Shown here: positions 51,460-59,786 of the stretch, piece by piece | Numbering within the stretch: position 1 is the stretch's first letter | Layout: every line of letters starts with the position of its first letter | Assembly (NCBI GenBank): GCA_964369225.1 | Contig: CAYJER010000001.1 | Span: 1 to 64,000, forward strand | Direction of reading: 5' to 3' | DNA length: 64,000 nucleotides | Origin: SIG603 sp964369225 | Lineage (GTDB): Bacteria; Bacillota; Clostridia; Oscillospirales; Acutalibacteraceae | Translations under genes and position numbers: made by a program | Notes under the pieces: model-generated | Seen by the model: the letters and a program-made list of their open reading frames with translations, nothing else | Told to the model about the DNA's origin: nothing | Databases searched by the model: none

Positions 51460-52382
51460 GATTTCGCCTCCTTTATATATCCAAAAGGCTTAATCTTTAC
51501 AGCTCTCTCAATTAGAGGAACTAATATATTCATGATTGCTATAGCATAAGAAACACCCTCAGGCAATGAACCATAAACTCTTATCAGCACTGTGAAAATT
51601 CCGCAACCTAAAGCAAAGATAATTCTTGCCTTTGTATGTATTGGGCTAGTTGTGTAGTCAGTAGCCATAAAGAAAGCACCTAGGAATAATCCACCTGCTA
51701 AAATCTCAAATACTGGATCTCTTCCTAAAAAGAATGAAAAAGCAAAAACTGTTCCTAAATATGTAAGAGGAATAACCGGACTAATAACTCTTTTAACGAT
51801 TAGGTAAAGTCCACCAATTAGCAATGCTAGTGCAGAAGTTTCACCTATACATCCACCTATGTTACCAATAAACATATCCATATAAGATGGTAGTTCACTA
51901 GCTCCCTCTGCTATCATACCTAAAGGAGTTGCAGTTGTCATAGCATCGAAAGGACTGGTCCAAGTAGTCATTTGAGATGGATATGAATTCATAAGTATAA
52001 TTCTTGCACCAAGTGCTGGATTTATAAAGTTTTGACCAATCCCGCCGAACATTTGCTTAATCACTACTATAGCTATTACGCTTCCAAAAGCTGCTAAAAA
52101 AGGATTAAACGAAACTGGTAAATTCATTGCTAGTAAAAGACCTGTAACAACAGCACTTAAATCCATAATTGTTTGTTTACGTTTCATTACTTTTCTGCTT
52201 ATGTATTCTGCTAAAACAGATGTTCCAACGCAAACAGCTGTAAGTATTGCTGCGTTTATCCCAAAGAAATATATTCCCATTACTAGCGCTGGACATAGAG
52301 CTATTATTACATCCAACATAATATTTTGGGTTGTTATCTTGCTCCTAAAATGAGGAGACGACGAAACTCTTAATTTTTCCAC
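51456..52382 (-). CDS. rnfD: Rnf complex subunit D
   Basis: The 308-residue multi-helix subunit (NQR2/RnfD family) has the flavin-attachment region in FDAMTTATPLG, where the S/T-x-A-T motif is present with TTAT. It also has GGIGQNFINPALGARIILM and ATDYTTSPIHTKA. It forms part of the sodium or proton path. It overlaps rnfC by 1 bp. Confidence 0.94.
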   Translation of the reverse strand: MEKLRVSSSPHFRSKITTQNIMLDVIIALCPALVMGIYFFGINAAILTAVCVGTSVLAEYISRKVMKRKQTIMDLSAVVTGLLLAMNLPVSFNPFLAAFGSVIAIVVIKQMFGGIGQNFINPALGARIILMNSYPSQMTTWTSPFDAMTTATPLGMIAEGASELPSYMDMFIGNIGGCIGETSALALLIGGLYLIVKRVISPVIPLTYLGTVFAFSFFLGRDPVFEILAGGLFLGAFFMATDYTTSPIHTKARIIFALGCGIFTVLIRVYGSLPEGVSYAIAIMNILVPLIERAVKIKPFGYIKEAKS

Positions 52383-53710
52383 TATTTACTCCCCGCCTTT
52401 CTTACGTGACTTTTACCTAGTCTAATAGCCTGAACCAAACGTCTTCCCGCTGGACAGCTATATGAACAACAACCACATTCCATACAGGTTAAAATATTTA
52501 AATTTGTTAGTTCTTCTGTGTTTGCCTTTTCGCTGTATTTTTCAAGCAAAGTAGGATACAATTTCATAGGACATGCCTTTACACATCTACCGCATCTAAT
52601 ACAATCACTAGGTTCTAAAAGAGTAGCTTCGTTCTTATCAAAACATAGAATACCATTGTTTTGCTTAAGTATAGGCACTTCGTCACTCACAACAGCTACA
52701 CCCATCATAGGTCCACCCATAAGTATTTTTTCGGCCTCTACTTTGTACCCACCAGTAAACTCAACTAAATCTTTTATCTTAGTTCCAATTGGAACTATAA
52801 CGTTCATTGGTTTTTTTATTGCTGAACCATCTACTGTTATTCTTTTCTTGATAAGCGGTATTCCGTTTTTCATGTATGAATGAACAAACGAAACCGAACC
52901 TATATTCATAACTACACATCCCATGTCAATTGGAAGTTTACCAGCTGGAACTTCTCTGTTTGTAGCCGCCTTTATAAGAACTTTTTCAGCGCCTTGAGGG
53001 TATGAAGCTTTTAATGACATTACTTTAATTGCTGTGTCTCCAGATTTTTCAGCTAAATTTGACAGATATTCTATAGCATCTGGTTTATTGTCTTCGATAC
53101 CTATTATCGCATTCGGAATGTTGCAAATTTTCTTGACAAGCTTAATTCCGTCAATTACATTTTGTCCATTCTCTAAAGCTTCTCTGTGGTCGCAAGTTAA
53201 GTAAGGTTCACATTCAGCTGCGTTAATTAGCAGATAATCCACCTTTTTGCCGTCTGGTACATTAAGTTTAACATGGGCTGGAAAGCCAGCACCGCCTAAA
53301 CCTACAAGTCCTGATTGTCTAATCATGGCAGCAAAATCTTTTAAACCAGATATCATCTCAGGCTTTTTTATATCAGGATGAAGTGTCATCTCACCATCTG
53401 ACTTAATACAAACTGCATCTGAACTCATTCCAGATGTTAGAGTGAATTTAATTACATCTGTAACTGTGCCCGAGACAGAAGCATGAACAGGTGCAGAAAC
53501 AAAGGCTTCAGAATCACCTATAACTTGACCTACTAATACAGTGTCACCTTTTTTTACAATCGGCTTACATGGCGCACCAATATGCTGTGCCATTGGAATT
53601 ATAACTGTTTCTGGTATATTCATAAATACAGTTTCATTACCCGATGTATTTTTTTTGTGTGGTACATGAGTACCACCTTTTGTTTTAAACGGACGAATAA
53701 ATTTATCCAA
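52382..53710 (-). CDS. rnfC: Rnf complex subunit C (NADH-binding)
   Basis: The 442-residue peripheral subunit has an N-terminal RnfC domain (GGTHVPHKKN), the nucleotide-binding-like GLVGLGGAGFPAHVKL, and an ECEPYLTCDHR acidic segment. An SLBB-like region and two 4Fe-4S motifs follow (CIRCGRCVKACPM and CMECGCCSYSCPAG). It exchanges electrons with NAD. It starts the operon at a TTG with AAGGGG upstream, and its promoter is well placed. Confidence 0.95.
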   Translation of the reverse strand: MDKFIRPFKTKGGTHVPHKKNTSGNETVFMNIPETVIIPMAQHIGAPCKPIVKKGDTVLVGQVIGDSEAFVSAPVHASVSGTVTDVIKFTLTSGMSSDAVCIKSDGEMTLHPDIKKPEMISGLKDFAAMIRQSGLVGLGGAGFPAHVKLNVPDGKKVDYLLINAAECEPYLTCDHREALENGQNVIDGIKLVKKICNIPNAIIGIEDNKPDAIEYLSNLAEKSGDTAIKVMSLKASYPQGAEKVLIKAATNREVPAGKLPIDMGCVVMNIGSVSFVHSYMKNGIPLIKKRITVDGSAIKKPMNVIVPIGTKIKDLVEFTGGYKVEAEKILMGGPMMGVAVVSDEVPILKQNNGILCFDKNEATLLEPSDCIRCGRCVKACPMKLYPTLLEKYSEKANTEELTNLNILTCMECGCCSYSCPAGRRLVQAIRLGKSHVRKAGSK

Positions 53711-53772
53711 AGTATAACTCAGCCCCTTTTTAAGGAATTTAATGTATATCGCTAAAAAATCGACATCAACTA

Positions 53773-53801
53773 ATTATAGCACTAAAGTATTTCTAATTCA
53801 A
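53773..53801 (-). promoter_or_regulatory. Sigma-A promoter for rnfCDGEAB
   Basis: On the minus strand TTGAAT and TATAAT are separated by 17 bp, about 65 bp before the rnfC TTG. Confidence 0.7.
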
Positions 53802-53969
53802 TATGTTAACAAAAAATATTTATTTGCTTTTTTTGAAAATATATTGTAAAATATAAATATAAGGTATTAAAAGGGAAATTAGTTGTATATGTTTTATTTT
53901 CATCATAATTATGAAATATTCAAGCATATTATCAATTAAAAACTACCAATATTGAAAAGAGGGATTAAC

Positions 53970-54524
53970 ATGAAGTATGACGCTTTTACAGGAGGAGTAG
54001 AGCCTGGTGGTCTACGCTTCCAGAATGATATTAAAATTCTAGTTTGTTATATGATTAAGAATGTGCCGTCTGCACTTAACATTCAAATTATCACAGAAAT
54101 ATTACAAACTAAAGGTTTAGCAAATTATTTTGAGATAAACGACGCTATACAATCACTACTTAAATCTTCTCATATTTCACAAGATGAAAATTTACTTTTA
54201 AAATTGGAAGCTACAGGAGAAGAAATATCAAGTGAATTAGAAGAAACCTTACCATTAGTTGTAAAAGAAAAGGCATTAAAGGCGGCGTTTGAAGTCTTGA
54301 AATATGCAAAAATTGAAAAAGAAAATAAGGTAGAAATAGAAAAAACTAAAAACGGTTATAATGTGCATTGTCATGTATCAGGCGGAGACTTCGATTTAAT
54401 GGAGTTGTCAATATTCGTGCCTGATTACAGTCAAGCTAAAATTGTCAAAAAAAATTTCCATAGAGACCCAGAGCAGATATATAAGCTTATGCTTAATGGA
54501 ATTTTAGGAAATGATTTGGCATAA
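53970..54524 (+). CDS. DUF4364 family protein
   Basis: The 184-residue protein matches the clostridial DUF4364 family: a winged-helix-like N-terminus (NDIKILVCYMIKNVPSALNIQIITEILQ ... YFEINDAIQSLLKSSHI) and a C-terminal beta domain. It probably binds DNA or RNA, but no role is established. It is unlike the divergent Rnf operon in function. GAGGG lies 8 bp before the ATG at 53970. Confidence 0.75.
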   Translation: MKYDAFTGGVEPGGLRFQNDIKILVCYMIKNVPSALNIQIITEILQTKGLANYFEINDAIQSLLKSSHISQDENLLLKLEATGEEISSELEETLPLVVKEKALKAAFEVLKYAKIEKENKVEIEKTKNGYNVHCHVSGGDFDLMELSIFVPDYSQAKIVKKNFHRDPEQIYKLMLNGILGNDLA

Positions 54525-54604
54525 ACCCAAATATTTATAGTATTACAAATGTCAAAAACGGTTAAACTACCTCTGGGACAATAAATTGAGGTGGTGAACT
54601 TCTC

Positions 54605-54793
54605 ATGACAAACAATGAAGGATTTTTTCTAAATGGTCTACTGGTTGCTCCTTTGCTCATCACAAGAAACAGAACCACAGAATTTGAGCATCTACCCGAC
54701 GAGATAAAAAGAAGCATAGAAGAGCATAAAGATGAATTCAGAACCGAGCGTGATCTTATTAATTTTGTAGAGGAACAAAAATTTAAGAGCTAA
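54605..54793 (+). CDS. Small hypothetical protein (62 residues)
   Basis: I do not recognise this protein. It is GAGGTGG-preceded (about 10 bp before the ATG). It has a short hydrophobic N-terminal stretch (LLVAPLLI) and a charged amphipathic remainder rich in Glu and Lys. It stops directly in front of the terminator that was later duplicated by the inserted element, which suggests it is a genuine transcription unit end. Confidence 0.6.
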   Translation: MTNNEGFFLNGLLVAPLLITRNRTTEFEHLPDEIKRSIEEHKDEFRTERDLINFVEEQKFKS

Positions 54794-54799
54794 AAAAAG

Positions 54800-54824
54800 A
54801 GAGACCGAATTTTTTTCGGTCTCT
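54800..54824. terminator. Terminator hairpin, left copy (target-site duplication)
   Basis: A stem AGAGACCGAA/TTCGGTCTCT with a 5-T loop abuts the left end of the inserted element. A 24-bp duplicate with one T fewer lies at 55093-55116. It ends the small ORF and, originally, probably also the convergent tag gene. Confidence 0.85.
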
Positions 54825-55092
54825 CTGCTTGTCGAAAAAGTGTTTCTCTTAAAAATATTGCACAAAATAAAAATGTTGCTTTTCATCCAGTAATGCTTTT
54901 TAGTATTTATGATTTATTACAAAATGGTTAAAATATACAAATTAATGTAGGGGACGGGTTTTACGTCCCGAAAAAACTAGCGATTTTAGCTGAATCCTAA
55001 CGGGACGGGGAACCCGTCCCCTACATTGTGTTTCATTAATTTATGCGTTTTGACAAAATAGTATTTTTAGATTTAGGTTTTTCTACAGTCAG
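54825..55092. mobile_element. Terminator-inserted MITE-like element, copy B
   Basis: The 268-bp non-coding element sits exactly between two copies of a terminator hairpin. Left end CTGCTTGTCGAAAAA and inverted right end CTGACTGTAGAAAAA match at 12 of 15 positions. Its core (54944-55027) is a double hairpin of the 2102/11285 family. It is nearly identical over its whole length to copy A at 33634-33900. No coding capacity is present. Confidence 0.85.
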
Positions 55093-55116
55093 AGAGACCG
55101 AATTTTTTCGGTCTCT
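55093..55116 (-). terminator. Terminator hairpin, right copy
   Basis: The stem is the same as at 54800-54824, with a 4-T loop. On the minus strand it follows the tag stop codon by 4 bp and so still ends tag. Confidence 0.8.
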
Positions 55117-55120
55117 AATT

Positions 55121-55684
55121 TTATCGATTTTCTTCTTTCACGTACTTAAAACAATAGGGAGCATGGTCGTTCATAATTCCTACTGCTTCTAAATAAGAAA
55201 AACAAGTGACTGTTCCCATGAACTTAAATCCTCGTTTCTTTAAATCTTTAGAAACCTTATCAGACAGTTCATTTTTTGTAGTAATTCCATCGAATGGATT
55301 ATAAACCACTTTTCCGCCTGTAAATCCCCAAAGATATTTAGAAAAACTACCAAATTCTTCAACTACTTTTAGATATGCTTTTGCGTTTGCAATTGTTGCC
55401 AAAATTTTCGCTTTATTTCTTACTATATCTGAATTTAATAGTAATTCATCTATTTTCTCTTGTGAATAATTTACAATTTTTTCGGCATCAAAATTATCAA
55501 AAGCTTTTCTGAACGCCTCTCTCTTCTTTAAAATAAGTAGCCATGAAAGTCCACAATGAAAACTTTCTAGTATAAACATTTCAAACAAATAACTATCCTC
55601 ATAAGAGGCTACGCCCCATTCATTGTCATGGTATTCTATATAAATATCAGAGGACTCAAGATTCGGCCATTTACATCTTTGCAT
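55121..55684 (-). CDS. tag: DNA-3-methyladenine glycosylase I
   Basis: The 187-residue enzyme removes 3-methyladenine from alkylated DNA. The zinc-snap residues C4 and H19 near the N-terminus (RCKWP, EYHDNEWG) and the C-terminal NDHAPYC supply the four ligands. FMGTVTCFSYLEAVGI is the typical C-terminal helix region. It stands alone on the minus strand. Confidence 0.94.
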   Translation of the reverse strand: MQRCKWPNLESSDIYIEYHDNEWGVASYEDSYLFEMFILESFHCGLSWLLILKKREAFRKAFDNFDAEKIVNYSQEKIDELLLNSDIVRNKAKILATIANAKAYLKVVEEFGSFSKYLWGFTGGKVVYNPFDGITTKNELSDKVSKDLKKRGFKFMGTVTCFSYLEAVGIMNDHAPYCFKYVKEENR

Positions 55685-55766
55685 AATAAATTCCTTTTTG
55701 GTTTTATTATAACATTAAATTTAAATTAGTCAAATATAAAATTTAAATAAAATTTGGAAATAACTA

Positions 55767-55795
55767 TTGCAAAGTATACCATTTTGGTGTATATT
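55767..55795 (+). promoter_or_regulatory. Candidate promoter of nifS-nifU
   Basis: TTGCAA and TATATT are separated by 17 bp. An imperfect palindrome (TATACCA/TGGTGTA, 55775-55791) lies in the spacer, which could be the binding site of an Rrf2/IscR-like regulator. Confidence 0.45.
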
Positions 55796-55800
55796 ATATA

Positions 55801-55817
55801 TAGTATTAGAAATACTA
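55801..55817. promoter_or_regulatory. Inverted repeat at the nifS transcription start
   Basis: TAGTATT-AGA-AATACTA, a perfect 7-bp inverted repeat, covers the expected start of transcription, where a repressor would block the promoter. Confidence 0.35.
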
Positions 55818-55849
55818 ATCAAAAACGCCTAAAAAGAAAGGGATCAATA

Positions 55850-57031
55850 ATGAAAATGTCAGTTTATGCAGACAATGCCGCTACTACAGCAGTATCAGAT
55901 GAAGTGTTAAATGCAATGTTACCTTATTTCAAAGAGGAATTTGGTAATCCTTCAAGTGTGTACCAAAGAGGAGCTAAGGCAAAAGCTGCAATTGATATGG
56001 CAAGAGAGCAAATCGCTAAAGAACTAGGTGCCTCTGCCAATGAAATATATTTTACAAGTGGAGGAACTGAGAGTGATAACTGGGCTATTTTCTCGGTTGC
56101 ACAAAAATTTGCAGCTCAAGGCAAAAAGCATATAATCACAACTAAGTTTGAACACCACGCTGTATTACATCCATGCCAAAAGTTAGAGAAACAAGGTTAC
56201 AAGGTGACTTACCTTGATGTTTATGAGAATGGTATTGTAAAGCCAGAAGACCTAGAAAACGCAATAACAGATGAAACTTGCCTTGTAACTATTATGTATG
56301 CAAACAACGAGATAGGCACAGTTCAGCCTATTGCAAAGTTAGGTGCAATCTGCAAAAAGCATTCAGTTCTTTTCCATACAGATGCAGTACAAGCGGTTGG
56401 AAAAGTTCCGATTAATGTTAAAGAGCAAAATATAGATTTACTGTCACTTAGCGGGCACAAAATTCACGCACCTAAGGGTGTAGGAGCTTTATATATTAAA
56501 AAGGGTCTGTTGCTACCAAACATATTAGAAGGTGGTGCTCAAGAGAGAAACAGAAGACCTGGAACTGAAAATGTGGCTTCAATAGTCGCCCTTGGCGAAG
56601 CGATTGAAATTGCTTGCGCTAACATGGAGGAGAACAACCGTAAGATATCAATGATAGCAGATAAAATTATAGAAGAAGCCTCTAAGATTGAAAGAAGCAG
56701 ACTAAACGGTGACAGATACCAAAGACTTGCTGGAACTGTTAATATGTGCTTTGAAGGAATAGAGGGCGAGGCATTACTTTTAATGCTTGATTTACAGGGA
56801 ATAAGTGCGTCTTCAGGTTCAGCCTGCACAAGTGGTTCGCTAGACCCTAGCCATGTTTTGTTGTCATTAGGTTTACCTCATGAAATTGCACATGGTTCTT
56901 TAAGATTAAGCTTTTCAGAAGACTCAACTATGAAAGAAGCTGAATATATATTAGAATGCTTACCTAAAATAATAGATAGATTAAGACAAATGTCACCGCT
57001 ATGGGACACAATAAAGAAAAACGAACAATAA
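55850..57031 (+). CDS. nifS: Cysteine desulfurase (NifS/IscS type)
   Basis: The 393-residue PLP enzyme transfers sulfur from cysteine to a persulfide for Fe-S cluster assembly. It has YADNAATTAVSDEV, HHAVLHPC, the PLP lysine in LSGHKIHAPKG, and the mobile loop SSGSACTSGS containing the catalytic cysteine. The RKRPG-like REQNRRPGTEN motif is seen as QERNRRPGTEN. GAAAGGGATC precedes the ATG at 55850; a longer frame would run through the promoter region. It is 12 bp upstream of the scaffold gene. Confidence 0.95.
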   Translation: MKMSVYADNAATTAVSDEVLNAMLPYFKEEFGNPSSVYQRGAKAKAAIDMAREQIAKELGASANEIYFTSGGTESDNWAIFSVAQKFAAQGKKHIITTKFEHHAVLHPCQKLEKQGYKVTYLDVYENGIVKPEDLENAITDETCLVTIMYANNEIGTVQPIAKLGAICKKHSVLFHTDAVQAVGKVPINVKEQNIDLLSLSGHKIHAPKGVGALYIKKGLLLPNILEGGAQERNRRPGTENVASIVALGEAIEIACANMEENNRKISMIADKIIEEASKIERSRLNGDRYQRLAGTVNMCFEGIEGEALLLMLDLQGISASSGSACTSGSLDPSHVLLSLGLPHEIAHGSLRLSFSEDSTMKEAEYILECLPKIIDRLRQMSPLWDTIKKNEQ

Positions 57032-57043
57032 GGAGAAATATAT

Positions 57044-57481
57044 ATGGCATACAGTCAAAAAGTAATGGAGCATTTTGCAAACCCTAAAAATGTAGGAGAG
57101 CTAAAAGATGCTAATGCAGTAGGAGAAGTAGGTAACTCAAAATGCGGAGACATAATGAGAATGTACCTAAAGATAGAAGACAATGTAATCGAAGATGTAA
57201 GCTTTATGACTTTTGGTTGTGGTGCAGCAATTGCAACTAGTAGCATGGCTACAGAGCTTGTAAAAGGCAAGACAATTGAAGAAGCATTAAAGCTAACAAA
57301 CAAGGCAGTTATGGAAGCTCTTGACGGACTACCAGCAGTAAAAGTTCACTGCTCTGTTTTGGCAGAACAAGCAATCAAGACTGCAATTGCAGACTACTAT
57401 ACAAGACAAGGCATAGATCCTAGTATATTTGTTGGAGATTTAGACTGTGATTGTCACGACTGCCACTGCGATACCCACTAA
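57044..57481 (+). CDS. nifU: Fe-S cluster scaffold (NifU/IscU-like) with a His/Cys-rich tail
   Basis: The 145-residue scaffold has the three cluster-binding cysteines C34 (SKCGD, with conserved Asp36), C59 (FGCGAA), and C103 (VHCSVLA). After the scaffold domain comes the tail LDCDCHDCHCDTH with four cysteines and three histidines, an extra metal-binding segment. It is directly downstream of nifS, and the pair builds Fe-S clusters needed for Rnf and hydrogenase-like proteins. Confidence 0.93.
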   Translation: MAYSQKVMEHFANPKNVGELKDANAVGEVGNSKCGDIMRMYLKIEDNVIEDVSFMTFGCGAAIATSSMATELVKGKTIEEALKLTNKAVMEALDGLPAVKVHCSVLAEQAIKTAIADYYTRQGIDPSIFVGDLDCDCHDCHCDTH

Positions 57482-57500
57482 AATTAAGGGGGAAATTAAA

Positions 57501-58997
57501 ATGGACTATAAAATATTCAAAAGCGGTACGGATATTAGAGGAGTGGCAAGCGAGGGTGTCAAGGGCCAAGCCATCAACCTCACTAATGAGGCGATAACAG
57601 GAATAGCAAATGGTTTCTTGTTATGGTGCGAAAAAAATAGCGGTAAAAAAGCAAACGAGCTTAAACTAGCGGTAGGACACGATTCAAGAATTTCAGCAGA
57701 TAGAATTAATACAGTACTTAAATCAGTGTTTGTGAACGCAGGAGCTACAGTTTACGACTGTGGCCTTGCCTCTACCCCATCTATGTTTATGGCAGTACTT
57801 AATTTAGAGCTTGATGCCTCTATACAAATCACTGCAAGTCACCATCCTTTTAACCGAAACGGACTAAAATTTTTCTCTAAAAAGGGTGGTTTTGAAAGTT
57901 CTGATATATCATTTATTTTAGAACAAGCACAAAATAGAAAGACTGTACCTTTAACAGATAATGGAATAGTTATCGAAAGCGATCACATGCAAATATACTC
58001 TAAATCTTTATGCGACATGATAATAAAAGAAGTAGGCTCCGAGAAACCACTAGAAGGATTTAAAATAGTTGTAGACGCCGGAAATGGCGCTGGAGGATTT
58101 TACGCTAGTGAGGTTTTAGGAAAACTTGGTGCTGATGTTTCAGCAAGCCAGTTTTTAGAACCAGACGGAATGTTCCCTAATCATGTACCAAACCCTGAGG
58201 ATAAGGATGCAATGGAAAGCATAAGTCGTGCAACAGTAAACGCAAAGGCTGATTTAGGAGTAATCTTCGACACAGATGTTGACAGAAGTGCGGCAGTTGA
58301 CAGCGACGGAAAAGAGATTAACAGGAATGCTTTAATAGCGATTGCCTCTATAATTGCACTAGAAGGAAATAAGGGCGGAACAATAGTTACCGACTCTATA
58401 ACTTCTGACGGATTAAAAGATTTTATCCAAAATGATTTATCTGCGGTACATAACAGATTTAAACGTGGCTATAAAAATGTTATCAACGAGGCAATAAGGC
58501 TTAATAACGAAGGAATTAACTGTCCACTTGCTATAGAAACTAGCGGACACGCTGCAATGCGTGAAAACTATTTCCTTGATGACGGAGCATATTTAATCAC
58601 AAAGATAATTATTCTTACAGCTAAATTAAGAAAACAAGGAAAGACATTGCAAGATTTATTATCAGGGCTTAAAGAAGCTGTTGAAGAAAGAGAAGTTCGA
58701 TTTCCAATTTTAGCCCAAAACTTTAAAGAAGTTGGCGAAACAGTAATTGCAAAGCTTGAAGAATTTGCAAAAGAGAAATGTTATAAAGTAGCAGACGACA
58801 GCAAAGAGGGCATCAGAATTTCATTTGACAAAGACAACGGCGATGGTTGGTTGCTTCTAAGACTTAGTGTCCACGACCCTATCATGCCACTTAATATCGA
58901 GAGTAATTCTACTGGCGGTGTGGAAATTATCTCAAATAAACTAAAAGAGTTCTTTACACTTTTAGACTGCAACCAATTAGACACTACTAGTCTTTAA
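57501..58997 (+). CDS. Phosphomannomutase/phosphoglucomutase family enzyme
   Basis: The 498-residue alpha-D-phosphohexomutase has the active-site phosphoserine S113 in ITASHHPFNRNG (HH rather than the usual HN), a metal loop DTDVDRSAA, and ETSGHAAMREN for sugar recognition. It interconverts hexose-6- and -1-phosphates, supplying sugars for polysaccharides. Specificity is not clear. The ATG at 57501 follows AAGGGGG by 8 bp and the gene is 19 bp after nifU, perhaps in one operon. Confidence 0.88.
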   Translation: MDYKIFKSGTDIRGVASEGVKGQAINLTNEAITGIANGFLLWCEKNSGKKANELKLAVGHDSRISADRINTVLKSVFVNAGATVYDCGLASTPSMFMAVLNLELDASIQITASHHPFNRNGLKFFSKKGGFESSDISFILEQAQNRKTVPLTDNGIVIESDHMQIYSKSLCDMIIKEVGSEKPLEGFKIVVDAGNGAGGFYASEVLGKLGADVSASQFLEPDGMFPNHVPNPEDKDAMESISRATVNAKADLGVIFDTDVDRSAAVDSDGKEINRNALIAIASIIALEGNKGGTIVTDSITSDGLKDFIQNDLSAVHNRFKRGYKNVINEAIRLNNEGINCPLAIETSGHAAMRENYFLDDGAYLITKIIILTAKLRKQGKTLQDLLSGLKEAVEEREVRFPILAQNFKEVGETVIAKLEEFAKEKCYKVADDSKEGIRISFDKDNGDGWLLLRLSVHDPIMPLNIESNSTGGVEIISNKLKEFFTLLDCNQLDTTSL

Positions 58998-59023
58998 TTG
59001 CGGTTTATCTAGGGGGTGTAATA

Positions 59024-59740
59024 TTGAAAACTAAAAAACAAAGACTTGAAAGCAAGTTGACACATATATCAAAAAAAGAGCAAGACTTACGCATTAAACT
59101 CTATAAGAAAAAAGCAAAAAAAGATAAAGCGAAATTTAAAAATAATCTCCATAAAAAATATGTTTCAAGCACTTTATTAAGTTTAAGCGAAAGTGATATT
59201 AAAGCAGAAAAGAAACTCATTCATAATTTATTCAGTGAGTTCTCCAACGAAAATACTCTTGAATATAGTTTTGATTCCACTGACCCAAACATTAGACATT
59301 TTGTGATGCCTAGTTTGACAGCAAAAGAAATGTATAGTGTTAAGTTTGCAAATGTATTTATTAATTTACATAATTTAATGCAAAACTTGCCCGAGATGAC
59401 GTCTATGGCAGTAGGAATAGCCATAAACATGCCTGTTTTAAAGGTGTGTTCTGCCCTAAGTTTCATCAAAATGATTTATAATATTATGTCAGTAAGCATA
59501 AGTGAGTCTCAATCTAAAGTTTTAATTGCTTTATGGAAAAATTGCAACAATAAACAACGCATTAAACTAGACGAGGCTTTTATATGCGTCAATAAATTCA
59601 ATGAAAAAAATAATATTGGACTTATAAGTTGGAAAGATTATAACAAGGTTTTAGACGAGCTATCCAAACTATATTGCATAAAAATAGAAGACTCCGTAAT
59701 TATCTTAAAAGAAAGTCTTCATAAATCGTTTCGTGTATAA
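59024..59740 (+). CDS. Hypothetical protein, basic N-terminal coiled region
   Basis: I do not recognise the family. The 238-residue protein begins with about 50 residues almost wholly Lys/Arg/Gln/Leu (likely a coiled helix). A central segment with moderate hydrophobicity (MAVGIAINMPVLKVCSALSFIKMIYNIM) follows, and the C-terminus (KDYNKVLDELSKLYCIKIEDSVIIL) could be a winged helix. No signal peptide is seen. It starts at TTG with AGGGGGTG upstream and is closed by a good terminator, so it is probably expressed. Confidence 0.6.
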   Translation: MKTKKQRLESKLTHISKKEQDLRIKLYKKKAKKDKAKFKNNLHKKYVSSTLLSLSESDIKAEKKLIHNLFSEFSNENTLEYSFDSTDPNIRHFVMPSLTAKEMYSVKFANVFINLHNLMQNLPEMTSMAVGIAINMPVLKVCSALSFIKMIYNIMSVSISESQSKVLIALWKNCNNKQRIKLDEAFICVNKFNEKNNIGLISWKDYNKVLDELSKLYCIKIEDSVIILKESLHKSFRV

Positions 59741-59744
59741 AAAA

Positions 59745-59772
59745 TCGCTGTACTTTTAATTAAGTACAGCGA
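59745..59772. terminator. Terminator between convergent genes
   Basis: An 11-bp stem TCGCTGTACTT/AAGTACAGCGA with a 6-nt loop lies between the hypothetical gene and the convergent transporter, with T-rich tracts outside. Confidence 0.85.
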
Positions 59773-59786
59773 ATATTTTTAATCAA

